Source of the DNA: Vesta saturnalis
Taxonomy: Eukaryota > Arthropoda > Insecta > Coleoptera > Lampyridae
NCBI GenBank assembly: GCA_036346205.1
Contig: JARFJB010002039.1
Location: 351,001 to 415,000, forward strand
Direction: 5' to 3'
DNA: 64,000 nucleotides
Below are positions 21,666-34,668 of this stretch, piece after piece; position 1 is the stretch's first letter, and each line of letters starts with the position of its first letter. Under the pieces are notes generated by a model that was given only the letters and a program-made list of their open reading frames with translations, was not told where the DNA came from and ran no database searches. The translations under genes were made by a program, and so were the position numbers.

Positions 21666-24600
21666 GCTAATGCGTCTATAATTATTATTAATGAATAAAA
21701 TCACTGTTCACTTTTTAATAGTCGTTAGATCGATAGTGTAACCTAAGCTTTAAAATAAGCTTTAGGTTAAAAACTGTGTTAGTTTGTGCTTAGGGATTAG
21801 TGGTGTACGTCTTAATTACCTTTTTGAAAAATTGGTTTTTAAAAGTTAATAATATATAATACCATTAGAGGTATTATAATTTAATCACAATTATGTTTTG
21901 CCGTACTTAAAATCTTAATAGCTCAATAAATGTTTGTATGAATACTCATTTACATATTAGATACAAAAACATTTTTGATACAGTGCTATTGATAAACGGA
22001 AAAACGCCAAATTGGAAAACTAAGTATCAGAAATATCGTTCCTTTACATCGTTTGGTCGTATCTTCGCGTTAAAAATTAAACGAGGGCACTTCAATGTGG
22101 GACCTTTATCGGATGTGCCGCGCTGCGGAACGCGTTTCGCCTCAATCATTTAAACCCAGATTTGGTTGCTTGTTAATAAATAATGCATCTAATCGATACT
22201 CTCTCTGACGGCAAGACAAAGGAGTAGATTTTGTCAACATAATTATGAACTTGTGTCTGTCTTACATTTAATATTGTCATCTAAGGTAATAAAAATATTA
22301 TAGATTATACCAGCTAATAATTTCAGATATACAATACAAATGTATTGTAGTTTCGTCGCTAAGCATAGTTGGAGTTCTATATTTTATTTCCTACTGCATA
22401 TAACGTTGCGGAAAATTGAGAACTATAATTCTAAATTTTTCTGCACATTTATAAAACAATATGATTTTTCTTTGTTTCAAGGTTCAGGTAACCGGCTTCA
22501 ATCTTAAATTGAATCAACTCACTCAGAAAATATATAGGAAATTGTCTTAAGATTACCTACCACTAGAATATAAAGAATATATTTCATATTCGTTTCACAT
22601 TTCTTATATACATCTTTATTCTATCTGCAAAACTGCTTCATGATGCGCTTACATTAAATACTCTTTTAGGTAATGCTCGCCTTTTTGTTGATAAACTAGA
22701 TACATATGTGTGTACAAATTAAATTTTGTCCTTATTATATTTTAATAGTCAGTAAGCAATATAATTAAAATATAACCTCCACTGGAACTAGTTTTAAATT
22801 TTTAGCCTATAATTTGTTCGTGTGCATTTTAGATGTCTGTGCGTAGACAGTTACTATAGGAACACAGACATTACATCTCAATCTACCCTTTTCCAGTGCA
22901 TCACTTGGACATATTCTAGGCATTATGTTTGAATATGAGTAGCATTATCACGCTACACACTCAAAAAACATAATAAACTTATAATGTCATACAAACAAAG
23001 GTTAAACAAACAGAGGAATCAGCACAAATCTTGAGTGGACATGAACTATCGGTTAGAAAAGAAAAGTAAGAAGACTTTTGATGCCCTTAATCACGTTTGG
23101 GTGCCTTAGCTCATATTTGTCGGAGACGGGCATGGATTCTTTTATGAATAACTTAGCAACATGTTATCATACTGAGAATAAGTGTTTCATATTTATACGT
23201 TGTATCCTTTTGACTTTGTAACTTGTAGGATCGAGTTACTGCTAAATTTTTAGTCCTCTTTCCTACTGTGTTTTAATTGTAAGTTCATTCGACCTAGGCT
23301 TCACCCACCTACAGAAGGACGTGGCGTCCTGAAATTGAATAACATTTCCGGTCTTTTTTGTTGTCTTCTGTTTTCAGATGCACTCTACTATCATTACTGA
23401 CACCTCGATGCAATGTGGTAAAGCGTAAGATGGGTTTCTACCATGTTTAATTATAAAACGGTGAAAACTGGATTTTACATCTTCCACTCATTTTTGTGAA
23501 GGGCCCTAAAGATAAAAACTTTGTTGTTTTTAACCTCTTTTAATGGCAATAATTGTACACTGATAAATAGACGCGCTATATTATTATTAATGACGATTAT
23601 CTTAGATTAATTATAGTATATAATGTTATTAGGAGTAAAAGTGATAGTTTATGTGGCGACGCTGAATGTTTATTTTACCGAACGAAGTGAGGCAAATAAT
23701 TATTCAGCTGAGTCATATAAACTCACTTTTACTCCGAATAACATGTACTATCAGATAAATTAAAAATAATTGGCAAGGATCGAAAGGAAAGAGATGAACT
23801 AATTAACAGGTATAAAATAATAAAATAATCAGGACGTTTTGCAAGTAATAAAACCATAACAACGCTCATTAAATAAGAAAAATTGGTAAAAGTAAAAATG
23901 CCTAGGCACAAAAGTGAAACGTTTATTCCATGTCCGAGAAGTAAAGCTTTTACCTTTGAAATTTAGTCATAAAAGTGTCAGTTTTGTGACGTTTGCGGAT
24001 AAAAGGATTTATGTAAAATGTACGAGAAAATATATTTTTTTCTCATTTACAATAAATGGAATATTCAACGGGACGTTAACTTTTTATCAAAAAAAAACGG
24101 CCTAAGTTCAGGACAGATATTTCAGAATATTCTTTTAACTGATAAAATTGATTAAGGATATTTTCTGAGAAAATTATACGTAGGCGGCGCGCGTTTAATG
24201 TTAATGGGACGTTAAAGTTTATTTACAGATCTAAGAGACAAATTTGGCATGTCAAAGAGCAATGTATCTTATTGTATGTTTACATGTTATTATATAAAAT
24301 CTAACAGCACACGCGGTTAACGTATAATATACTGTTATACTATTCACTATTAATTACTGGACCGGCTTAACTAAGAAATATTAAAATAAACTCTGGGGTC
24401 CTATGTACACTGCTTTAACATAGTAATTACGCCATGTTAATGTAAAATATTAATATGGCCATAGAGCTTGGCTTCTTTAAAAATGAAACGATATTAGTAT
24501 GCTTACGATAAATCAGTCTGGTCCCGTCCTGAGGACTAAGAGTTTAGTAGCATGATTTAGTTTTTCCTTATCGTCTTTTCCTTTAATAAAAGGCCTTATG

Positions 24601-27600
24601 TAAGTCTTATTGGATACCAGGCGAATGGGAATATGTCCACACAGGTTTTTGTAAGTTTACAGTTGAATTCAACGGCTCGGTTACAGGATAACGGAAACAT
24701 CCTGTACGTGCTACAGCGGCGGCGTCTTTCGCTAAAAGGAACAAAAGAATGTATGGAATAATTAAGCTGGATACTCTGTCTGGACTTTGTAAAAGGAAAT
24801 AATCAGAAAAAGGGAAACTTAGGTTATGTAAACTTCTCTATTATTTAATTATGGAACAGAATGTAATAACTAGGGTTTTATAACAGAATACGATCGTAAT
24901 ATGAACCTAGTTTTAGTTTTGTCTGCACTGTTCAGGTGTCGGTATCACTTAATTACATTTTTTTGGTTGTGGTCACGAGAGGTAAATTCAATGCAATAAG
25001 AAGGTTAGTTTGTCTAAATTCTTCTAGATCATGTTTGAGAAACTGTATAATTTGTGGAATAATTACATTTTCTTAATTGGAAGTATTTAGATAGGATGAT
25101 TTTTTACATCCACAACATTTAAAATTCAAATTTTGAAAAAATTAATACATACGATTAGCCATAATGTGCTAACGCTAAGCAGCAGGTTTGCAATAACTGT
25201 TAGTGCGAAAACAAAATGGTTTTATGCTTCCAGGGAAACGAAGATAAACCTTAGAAATTGATTCTAATATATTCACAGTGGGCGGGTTTTTGGGATACAA
25301 TACTGAAGATTATTTTCTTTACCAGAAAATATTCACAAAATTAAATGATATAAGACGGACGCTTTTCTAAACGTGAATGAATTTTCGAGAAGGGTTTTCC
25401 TTTCAAATTGAACAAATTCAAGTGGACAGGACGGTTTATGAGAAAAATTATAATCCTTTAAAATTGGGAACGGTATTGAACACTACGTAACTGTAATGTA
25501 TATCAGGCATTTTGCTGGTTATTGTTATTTCAAGTCAGGTATCAATCCCATTTTCTAGAAAATAACACTTGACTTTCTAGATTAGGGATTATTTTAGATT
25601 TCAGGGAGAATAGACTCCACTTAAACCAGTTACATGCGTGGATCTAAACCTTATTTTATATAGTAACCGAGCTCGTACTGCATTCAAAATTCCCGCTAGC
25701 GCAACCAGAACCTCAGCTAGAAAATGAGCGTTCTCCTATATAGAAGAAGGAATACAGGATTTAATAGTAAATTATTAAATATATACGGACTGCTTGAAAA
25801 ACACTGGGTGGTCTCAGCTTAGGTGACCTAGGAGTGCTTTCTCATTTAAGTGTGACGAGCGATCTGAGAAAAAGCGTGTCGTGATTCTGGTTTTGTTGCG
25901 GGAAGTGGGGCTCGGTCGGATATACCCGACTTGCATACGTATGTAGAGTAGGGAGCTGGAATGCAAGAAGCATGATTAAATCTTGTGTGCTATAATCAAA
26001 TGAATTTGGTTTAGTTATATTTATATAATTAACTAAATTGGTAATACTAGGAATGCTTCTTACAAGCTTTATAAAGCTCCAATTTCTCATACGGCCCCGT
26101 CTACTAACTAACCGTGTTAGACCAAACCACTTTTACAGAAATACACATAAAGTAACAGAAAAATTCAAGCGTTTTTGACAGTTTTCCATATTTAAATTAA
26201 AATACGTTTTCGGTAACTTTCACTCAGCTATAAAACTCTAAAGTTGTAATGAAATGGAAGTATATTCAAATACTAAAATCGCATTAGCTCCCTATTTAAA
26301 ATAATTTGGATTATAGAAATTTCTATTTGGAATATTATTTAAAAATTATTAAAAAAGTTAATGGCAGTTCGCCATCTTATAAAATTGAACATAAATATCG
26401 AGGTCTTTGTTGGCAATAACAGCAAAAGTTATTTGTTAAACATATTAAAACTACTCTAGCTACATCTGTAGAAGTTACAAATAGACTCAGCGTAACGGTT
26501 TCTTTTTTGTTATGGAGAACTCCCCAATCTTTAAAAATTATTATAAAAATGGATTTGATTGCATATTTTCTCATTTCTATTGTTATCATGTTTATATGCA
26601 CACATGTAGTTCGTCCAGCGACGGGTGTGATAATTTTTCAACTAGTTTTCGTTCTACATACATTGTGCTTAGTGCAGCATCTATTTTCTGTCGAGAATAT
26701 TTTAGATTTGGTTCGATCCCCATCGATTAGTTGCATAATTACATATAACTGACCACAAATTTCACACTTCTATGCTAGAAGGTATAAAATTGGTTTTAAT
26801 CATAAGGTAGACTCACCTTACCTTTACCTGGACCTTGATCACAAATTGTATGTAATGTTAGAGGTATTAATGCGTAAATATGGAGTTACAAATATGTATC
26901 GTAAGCATACAATGAACGTCGTCGTACAAACCTTTTATCGAAGTAGCTAAATGAAGGTTAGGTTAAATTTAAGTCATATGCGTTTCACCGGAAACAATCA
27001 GGATATGTTGACTGTGTACAGTTACTACGCAAGTCAGTTATTTGTATGTACCATAAGGAAAAGATGTTAAATTCTATGTAAAATCTTTTCAATTTCACGT
27101 GATCAAACTTCATGACGTCAAATGTAAACAATGTTGTGAAATTTCAACATTCAATAGAAAGGTTAAGCTATTAAAATATAAAAATACGAGGTTAGAAATC
27201 AAACAAGACAAATGGCAACGTGGATTGTTTAAAAAGAATTCCGCCAACTCGCTAGAGCGAAATTCACTAGAACTCACTACGATTTGTAATGTGGATATAT
27301 GTATAACTGGTACGTTGGTTTAATAAAACGTCATTCTGACGGCATAGATCACGTGGTATTGCAAATAGTTTACTTTAACTATATAATGTGGCTGCTGACT
27401 CACGTTGGTTACTTACTTATGACGTTTTTACGTCACCGCCGACTAGATTGTGATGTTACCATCGTTGTTCACCTAGAAACGACTATAAGAAAAGTTGCGC
27501 TATTAGAAATTAACGATAACTCACTTTATACTCGTTGCCGATCATTATTGTTAGGATTTCATAAATATTCTCAGAACAATGATGATGAGAATTAGCACTC

Positions 27601-28079
27601 TCAATAACGGTTTTTAACTTAACGTAAGCATAAATCATATTGGTTCTAGATTTATTGCACGTAGTACAAAATTCAATACTTAGTAAAATTGTAGCAAGCG
27701 AATTTCTATTAAAAACAAGCTTTAATAAGCATACAAACTAAAGATGAATACTAACAAAATATAAAAACCAAAAACACCATTACCTTATCACTAATTTTAT
27801 TTTTAAGAAGTGATGGGATGTTTCGCAATTGAAAGATTTTAAAAGGTGTAACGTAATAATACTCATTTCCCTTAGTTTACCTGAAAGAGCTATTTTTTCG
27901 GCTTAGTTTAAATAAAAGTTCGAGGCTGTTGCGTAAATCTACAGCAGTTAGTATATAAAAAATCTTTTTTTGGGGATTTCTGAGATTATGTATGAATATT
28001 AGACAATATGAAATTATACACATTACTTCGATAAAACTCAAAAAACTATGTAAAGACATTTGAAATCCAACTCTTGTAA
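21666..28079. other. 6.4 kb without a recognisable gene
   Basis: AT-rich DNA with only short open stretches (for example 21938-22153, 26507-26752 and 27299-27595), none with a motif I recognise. One short hairpin element lies at 23620-23744. Host regulatory DNA or unrecognised exons cannot be excluded. Confidence 0.4.
23620..23744. repeat. short inverted-repeat (hairpin) element
   Basis: ATGTTATTAGGAGTAAAAGT on the left matches the reverse complement of ACTTTTACTCCGAATAACAT on the right with one mismatch over 20 bp; pairing continues weakly inward (TTTATGTGG against CATATAAA). It resembles a tiny MITE of about 125 bp. Confidence 0.6.
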
Positions 28080-28270
28080 TTCCTCAATGTTTACAATTTT
28101 CTTAATAGACCACTTATTAGGATACGGTGAATACCATCCAGGTCCTGTTCACCAAAGCTGTCTTTGAACCAATACACTAGGTAATAAGTCACGAGATAAT
28201 ATATCGGCTGGCTTATCTCCATCTACCGGGCGTGAAACCAAATATTGTAACTACTAATGCTTTGAAATTG
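28080..28270 (-). pseudogene. BEL/Pao retrotransposon polyprotein scrap
   Basis: Minus strand: SRPVDGDKPADILSRD, then LLPSVLVQRQLW and TGPGWYSPYPNKWSI. This is the end of the RNase H region followed by the linker to integrase in BEL/Pao polyproteins, where a P-A-D-x-x-S-R motif and an L-W-x-x-G-P motif are typical. Only about 60 residues survive. No LTR was linked to it. Confidence 0.65.
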
Positions 28271-28274
28271 AGCG

Positions 28275-29330
28275 TTGGGTTACTAACAATGTTTGATGTA
28301 AATGAGAAGAAAATATGTTCTGTGAAAAACTAAATCTATGCATTGTTTAATTTTACATATAATTTATATTTTAACGTTAACCTTAACTAAAGCAACTGCA
28401 ATCAATCCAGGAAGGTTAATACTTCTTAAGTAGGCGCATGTAACGTAAGGCTGTCAACAATCGTCTAAACTTGCATGGATCGCTCCTTGGCATTTCAGAA
28501 TCATTGAACACAAATAATCCCTTCTGTACCATACATAGATTACATTATTGTTTAACTTTACCACCCGAGTTGTGTGCTATGCTTTTTTTTACTCCTATAG
28601 AGTATAAGAACAGTGACGTATGAGTAATACGTATCTAACACTCATTAAGGTTATTATGACCTTAGCACGTTTTATACACGTAGCTAATATTATAATGAAC
28701 TAAAATAGAACTAGTTGGCGCCACCGGTTTTATTAGTTATCTTAAAATTTTACAAATTAACCTCACTTTTTGTATGGTTAAGGATGGAATGCAATTTTAT
28801 TTTATTAGCAGAAGTTATTGCTCTAAAGTAATACTAAACTTAAATGCACTACAAATTGTAATGTACTGATAAATTTTAGTATTTCATACTTAAAATTGAT
28901 GGAAAAATTTTTCAGTTACAATAAGGTTGAGGCCTTATTTATCAGCTTTCTTCTACGTTTTATGATTGTGCTATTTAAGTCAGCAGATTACTACTTGCAT
29001 TGGTTAGAATGGAGGTGGAAGTAATACCACAAGTTAAAATAATCTAAATGTTACATTAAAATTAGAAATATGTTTCAATATGCCTTCTATAATAAATACT
29101 ATGAATTTCGTTCCTACCTCATTGATGAAATTATTACCATATCTAAAGCCAGTTTTATTTCAGTTAATATAACAAAAAGTTACAGAAACAATCTATAATG
29201 AATAACATAAATAATTAATGCACCAATGGTAGGTAGATACCTATTTACGTTATTTTCAAAATAACTAAAGTCATAGCGACAAGCTACAATTATTGAGAAT
29301 AGAAAGATTGATACAAGTTTTTAGAATGTT
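28275..29330. other. no gene recognised
   Basis: AT-rich. No coding similarity, tRNA or repeat was noticed. Confidence 0.4.
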
Positions 29331-29334
29331 TATT

Positions 29335-30264
29335 TTAACTATATTCAAAGTAATCGCCATTTACAATAATGCATTTAACCATTCTCTACTTCCTTAGTTT
29401 CAAAGCGTTCAACCAGATGGCTTTAGGGATACTATCAAAAAAACACTTAACCGCGATGTCAATCTCTTCTTCTGACTGGAACCTTTCCCCTCTCAAATGT
29501 TTTTTGAGCTCAAAAAATAGCCAGAAGTCATACATCGCCAAATCCGGTGAGTAAGGAGGACTTTCTATAATTTTGATTTCGTTTTCCGTTAAACGGCGGA
29601 CAGTTGTAACATGATTCCCTTTCTTGGCACTTTACTGAAAACAGTAGGCAAACAATTTTCAACATACCATTTAGCGGTAACTGTCTTCTGATCTTCTAAT
29701 TCAATTGCGGCCACCAAACCCTTACTTCTAAAAAATACTGCGTACATAACTTTCCTCATCTTCATGTATCCAGATTCGGCTTTCTTGGCGAGTGGGAACA
29801 ACAAAAAACGGTATATACCTTTCACCGCCAGTTACAATTTTAGAAATAGTTTGATGACCTCCAGCATTCAACATATCTAAAGTTTGTTGGCAAATTCTAA
29901 CACGTTCTGCTCTTTGTAAATCTGTCAGATGTAAAAGTAATGTAAATGTTCGTGCAATATTGATGTCACTTGCGAGGATCCAATCTTCAGATTGGACTCT
30001 ATCATTTCATAGGTAATGTGGTTGTCCCCTTCCACCATCTTTTTCACCGCAGCAATGTTTTCGGGGTTAACAGCAGTTAAAGGAGGGCCAGCTCCTTTTC
30101 TGTGTGCCACCGACTTGCAACCTCGTTTTTATTCTTTATACCATATATAAACAGTAGCCAATGATGGTGCGAGAACCCCAAATGCCGACTTTAAACTTTC
30201 TTCACACTCATACGCGCCCATGCCTTTCTTGAAAACAGAGTAAATCATTATCCGAAAGTTCCAT
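29335..30264 (-). pseudogene. mariner (DD34D-type) transposase remnant
   Basis: Starts with MELSDNDLL at 30264 and ends with IVNGDYFEYS and TAA at 29335, the usual mariner tail. Between them are an N-terminal HTH region (SLKSAFGVLAPSLATVYIWY), a second HTH with linker (AVNPENIAAVKKMVEGDNHITYE), and a catalytic part containing MYAVFFRSKGLVAAIELEDQ. The segment expected to hold the second catalytic Asp (normally H-D-N-A) appears deleted near 29590. Multiple frameshifts occur. About 930 nt remain against roughly 1030-1050 for an intact mariner gene. TIRs were not identified. Confidence 0.8.
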
Positions 30265-31122
30265 TTTTTGATAACAGAAGCTTATTCTATGGACTATTTC
30301 TCAGACACTATTCAACCGCATTGCACAAGCTAAACTGCAATTTCCAGATAAAATAATAACAAATATACTAAATGAGCATGCTTTCAACTAGAACAGAAAG
30401 TTCATAATGCATCATCGAGTGTAATGTAAAATATACATACTGTGAAACAAGTCATATTCGAGACATCACAAGTTTCTGTTGTATGTTCGAGACACAATTG
30501 GCAAATTGTACAAACTATCATTAATTTGCGAAAATTATTATTCTACTAAATGTAGAATGTATCAAATAATCTCTTGCACTATCGAAAACCAGTATTTACG
30601 ACGTTTATCATTATGTGCTTTAGTTTCTAAAATGAAAATTATTACTTAGTGGAGTGACAATATGTTCTTACACGGTGTTGAAAAGTTTCTTTAAGTAACA
30701 ATGTCAATACATGTTTACTTAAATTTTCATTTTAAAATATCTCAAAATTGAGGTGGATGCTAGATTAATAGAACAAATCGGATTGAACTCCCAATTAAGT
30801 GCTGTTACTACAACCAATATAGTAAATATGTACTCTATACTTAAAAACTACATTACTAAGTGTATCTATTTTACAAAATAATAATCATCACCATACGATT
30901 CTAATAGTATGTAAAAATTTTTTGACATTTAAATTGATACCAAACAATACATTGGGGTTAACACAGAGAAACTAAACTGCTTCAGGGTTACCAAATTAAT
31001 AATTTTTACTTTTCCTTTGACTGTTACGTAATAAACTCAATAAGCGTGATTAAAAATAAAAACACGAATTTTTTGAGTAAGTTGTGATATTTATATTGTA
31101 TTAAAAATAAGACATGTTCTGA
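30265..31122. other. no gene recognised
   Basis: AT-rich spacer between two transposase remnants. Confidence 0.4.
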
Positions 31123-32140
31123 TTATGTATGGAATAAAATATCCGGCAAATGGCCCCATGGCTTTGATGATAGTCTATTACTCCTTTCATGACATTTTTG
31201 ATGACTTTTTGTCAATGATGTGGCCGTATCTCACTGATAACGCGTTAGATCTCGGCCTTGAGCTCAGGAATTGTTTCTGGTTTATTGGCATAAACCCGAA
31301 ATTTCACAAAGCCCCAAACAAAGAAATCGCACGGCGTTAAATCGCATAATCTTGGTGGCCAGTTGGCATCTGAATTTCCTGAGATGATTTGGTCTGGAAT
31401 TGCTGCAATAAATCGATTTTTTCATGGGCAGGTGGCACCGTCCTGCTGAAACCACATGTCGTCCGGATCCACACCATCCAGTTGAGGCTACAAGAACTCC
31501 GTTATCATATTCCTGTAACGAATGCTGTTCAGTCATTGCAACTCCGGCCTCATTTTCGAAAAAGTAAGGCCCATTCACACCGCCAGACCAAAATCCGCAC
31601 CAGACAGTTGCTCGTTGTGGATGCATTTGTTTCTCATGGATTGCGTGCGGATTTTCTAAGCCCCAAATTCGACAATTTTGTTTATTCACAAACACATTCA
31701 GATGGAAATGCGCTTCATCCGTGAAGATGACTTTCTTCTCGAAAATTCGGCATCACTTTGCTCTATTGCCAATTGAACGAATTGCCGACGCTTTTCATGG
31801 TCTGCTGGTTTGAGCTCCTTAGCAAGCTGAATCTTGTACGAGTTAAGGTGGAGGTCTTTGGTCAAAACTCGCTGCGTAGTGCTTCGTGAAATTGAAGCTG
31901 TTGAGCACGATGCCAAATTGATGTTTTCGGATTTTCGGCCAGACTCTCGTTTACAGTAGCAATGTTTTCAAGAGATCTACCTACATAGCGACGCAGAGGA
32001 GACTTACTGTCCATAACCGATCTAGTTTCCTCAAATTTTTTGACTGCTCTTTGAATTGTGGACACATGACGTGCACTTTCTCGATTTCTGCATTTTTATT
32101 AATCGGAACAATTATAGGTGACAGCTGTAAAATTTCAGAG
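31123..32140 (-). pseudogene. second DD41D-related transposase remnant
   Basis: N-terminal HTH blocks STIQRAVKKFEETRSVMD and ENIATVNESLAENPKTS lead to LHLNSYKIQLAKELKPADHEKRRQF, then VNKQNCRIWGLENPHAIHE (core after the first Asp region), MWFQQDGATC (second Asp) and LTPCDFFVWGFVKFRVYANK (third Asp). It ends with HLPDILFHT and TAA at 31123. At least three frameshifts and stops are present, and some residues between the second and third Asp seem lost. The type resembles multicopy Tc3-like proteins annotated in many insects. It is a different lineage from the elements at 479-2922 and 59535-60545. Confidence 0.8.
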
Positions 32141-32144
32141 TTGC

Positions 32145-34592
32145 CACATACACGAAAAAAGATACACCAAATTTAAATAGTGCACTCTTATTGAGAAACC
32201 CGATATATACGTAACGGTATTACGTAATGGAGAATTTACACGTATAGTAGAGTTTCGTTATTCATGTGTTACGTAGGACAAGAAAAAAGTTTTCATATTA
32301 CTTGTGTATATTTCTCGTTTGGGTACATGATCAGAAACTAATAAGCAGAAGAAGCTTTTACTGAATCATTTTTTTTATTAATTGTATGTAGACTTTTACT
32401 TATATTTGAAAGTAGTTAGTTTTTATTATTTTTTGCCAACACGTGGGGTGACTGTAATGGGCGCTAAATTGTCATATATCAATGAACCATAAAGCTAATT
32501 GTGATGTAATAACTAATCTATACCAAGACAGATTGTAATGCTATTTTATACACAATTGTGTAATGATTTAGTAAGATAAAATAAAATAGTAATCATTATT
32601 ATTTATTCAGCCTAGCTCGTTAATATACGAACGTTATGTAATTATAATTTACATTCAACATAAATTGTAAAACTTTGACAAATAACAATAATTTAATGGA
32701 CCTGAATTTATATTCAGCAAGCTCCAAACTTATATCCGATATTCAGTATTGCTACTGATACAAGCTAATTGCAAATCGAAACTAACCATGACTCTTTTAA
32801 ATTTACTGTCAAAAATAGAGAATTTCTATCCACAATCAATTTAATTATCATTGAAAGCTCTATTCTGTACCTCCAATTAAGTCAGTCCAAATACTCCTTG
32901 CCAACGTAATATCGCGGTAATATCTACTTTAATTTTCATTAAACTCGAATAATGAACTCCAAGGTACAAATCGACTACACCTATTTAAGTTAACATTAAA
33001 TATAAGTGTAACCAATTTATTGTATAACATCATAAACATGAACATTGACATCTTTCTTATAAGCCTTCCATCCCTGAATGCAACTGCTTAATCTAACATA
33101 CAGATTCAATGGTCGTATTCTGACACAATCTATTTACTCTATCAATAATTTTAATGTATCTCATAAAAAAATAAAATGAAATCTACTTTCAGCACGCGAT
33201 CATTGACTTATTTAAAAATTGTATAAGAACATAGAGTACCTTACATCATTGGAGTAATAATTCAGTGTTCGATATTTCTTTTGGTTCACTATTTGTCCCC
33301 ATACTAGTATGCCAAGGTAAGTGTGATTAACACTATTTCAATCACCTTGAGCTAGAACTGTATTCTTGACAAACAAATTTATTCTCCTTTCAGTACTTAC
33401 GACACAATTGTTTTTTACTCGAATCACTAATCTGCTGTTGGCTTACATGTATAAGATAAGTTAAGGTATATTTGAGGAGCTTTTTACAAAACGTAACATA
33501 TCCAGATTAAAAAAAAAACGCGATCTATGTTAGCAGTAGAATATTACAAATCGTTAATTTTGAACCAAGCGGTAGTAGTCTCATTTAAAATACACATGAA
33601 AGTTAATTTTAGTTTCAATACGTAACATATCCACAGTATTTACAGAATCAAAGCGCAACTTGTTTATGTAACCATTAGTTATGATTGAAGATATAACCGT
33701 TCATGTGCTCGCGTGCCTTTGTTAACATTTTGCGTGGTTTTCAATGAAAAAAATAATAAAAGGACGCGCTAGTTTATACATAACGTCGATATTTGTTGCA
33801 ATAATGAACTAACGTAACTGATAACGGTAGTAGAAAACGACAACGTGCTACAGAAAAATCGAAGTTAGAAAAGGAGAAAACAAGGTAAATCTTCTTGTTA
33901 ACTCATTTTGGTACGTTTTGGCTGTGGATTTAATTTATTTAAGAGACTAACCAAAAGACCTACATTTAGAAAAGTGGAATTACAAATGTGCATTCCAAAA
34001 ATAAAAAATTTCAATGCAACGATATTCCAAAACAAATATTAATAAACAATAAAAAAAAACATTTATAAAGGTAAGGATAAACTACAGCAGGATGTACGAT
34101 TATCTCATTTATTAGAAGTTCATTATCCAAAAAGACATAGCGAATGTGAAATCGCCGCTGACAATAAAGCTTTCCACTTACAGATAAATTACAAAGTAAA
34201 GAATTATCTTGTTATGATTATACAGTAGTATGTCTAACATTCTTACTCTTGTAGATCTGCACAAAGGGGCAAGCTTTTTTGTAAAAACTTTTGGAGGAGC
34301 GTATCGTAGAATCTTATGGATTGCAAAAAATATTAATACTTACACACGGAGTTCAAATAAAATAGAGATGAAGATCTGTAGAAAAATAAAATGTCAAGGC
34401 AAAGGGAAGAGGTTGTTATACAGTTTATAGGAAAAGTGTTGAGAGTCATTGCAATAGGTTCAAGAGATTTCGACCATACTCCTTTAAGCTACAATTATAA
34501 CTAATAAAGGTTTGGTTATAACCCAGTAAGTTTTGTGCCTTTTGCTCAGTCGGAGATTAAGATAGGAGGAGTTCATAAATATTATCAAATGT

Positions 34593-34598
<6 letters not shown>
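32145..34598. other. no gene recognised
   Basis: AT-rich. One 66-codon open stretch (34230-34430) has no known motif. Confidence 0.4.

Positions 34599-34666
<68 letters not shown>
34599..34666. repeat. (TA)n microsatellite
   Basis: Uninterrupted TA dinucleotide run of about 68 bp. Confidence 0.98.

Positions 34667-34668
<2 letters not shown>

Noticed and set aside
27299..27595. 98-codon ORF with balanced composition
   Set aside because: Considered as an exon, but no recognisable domain, splice pattern or neighbour supports it.
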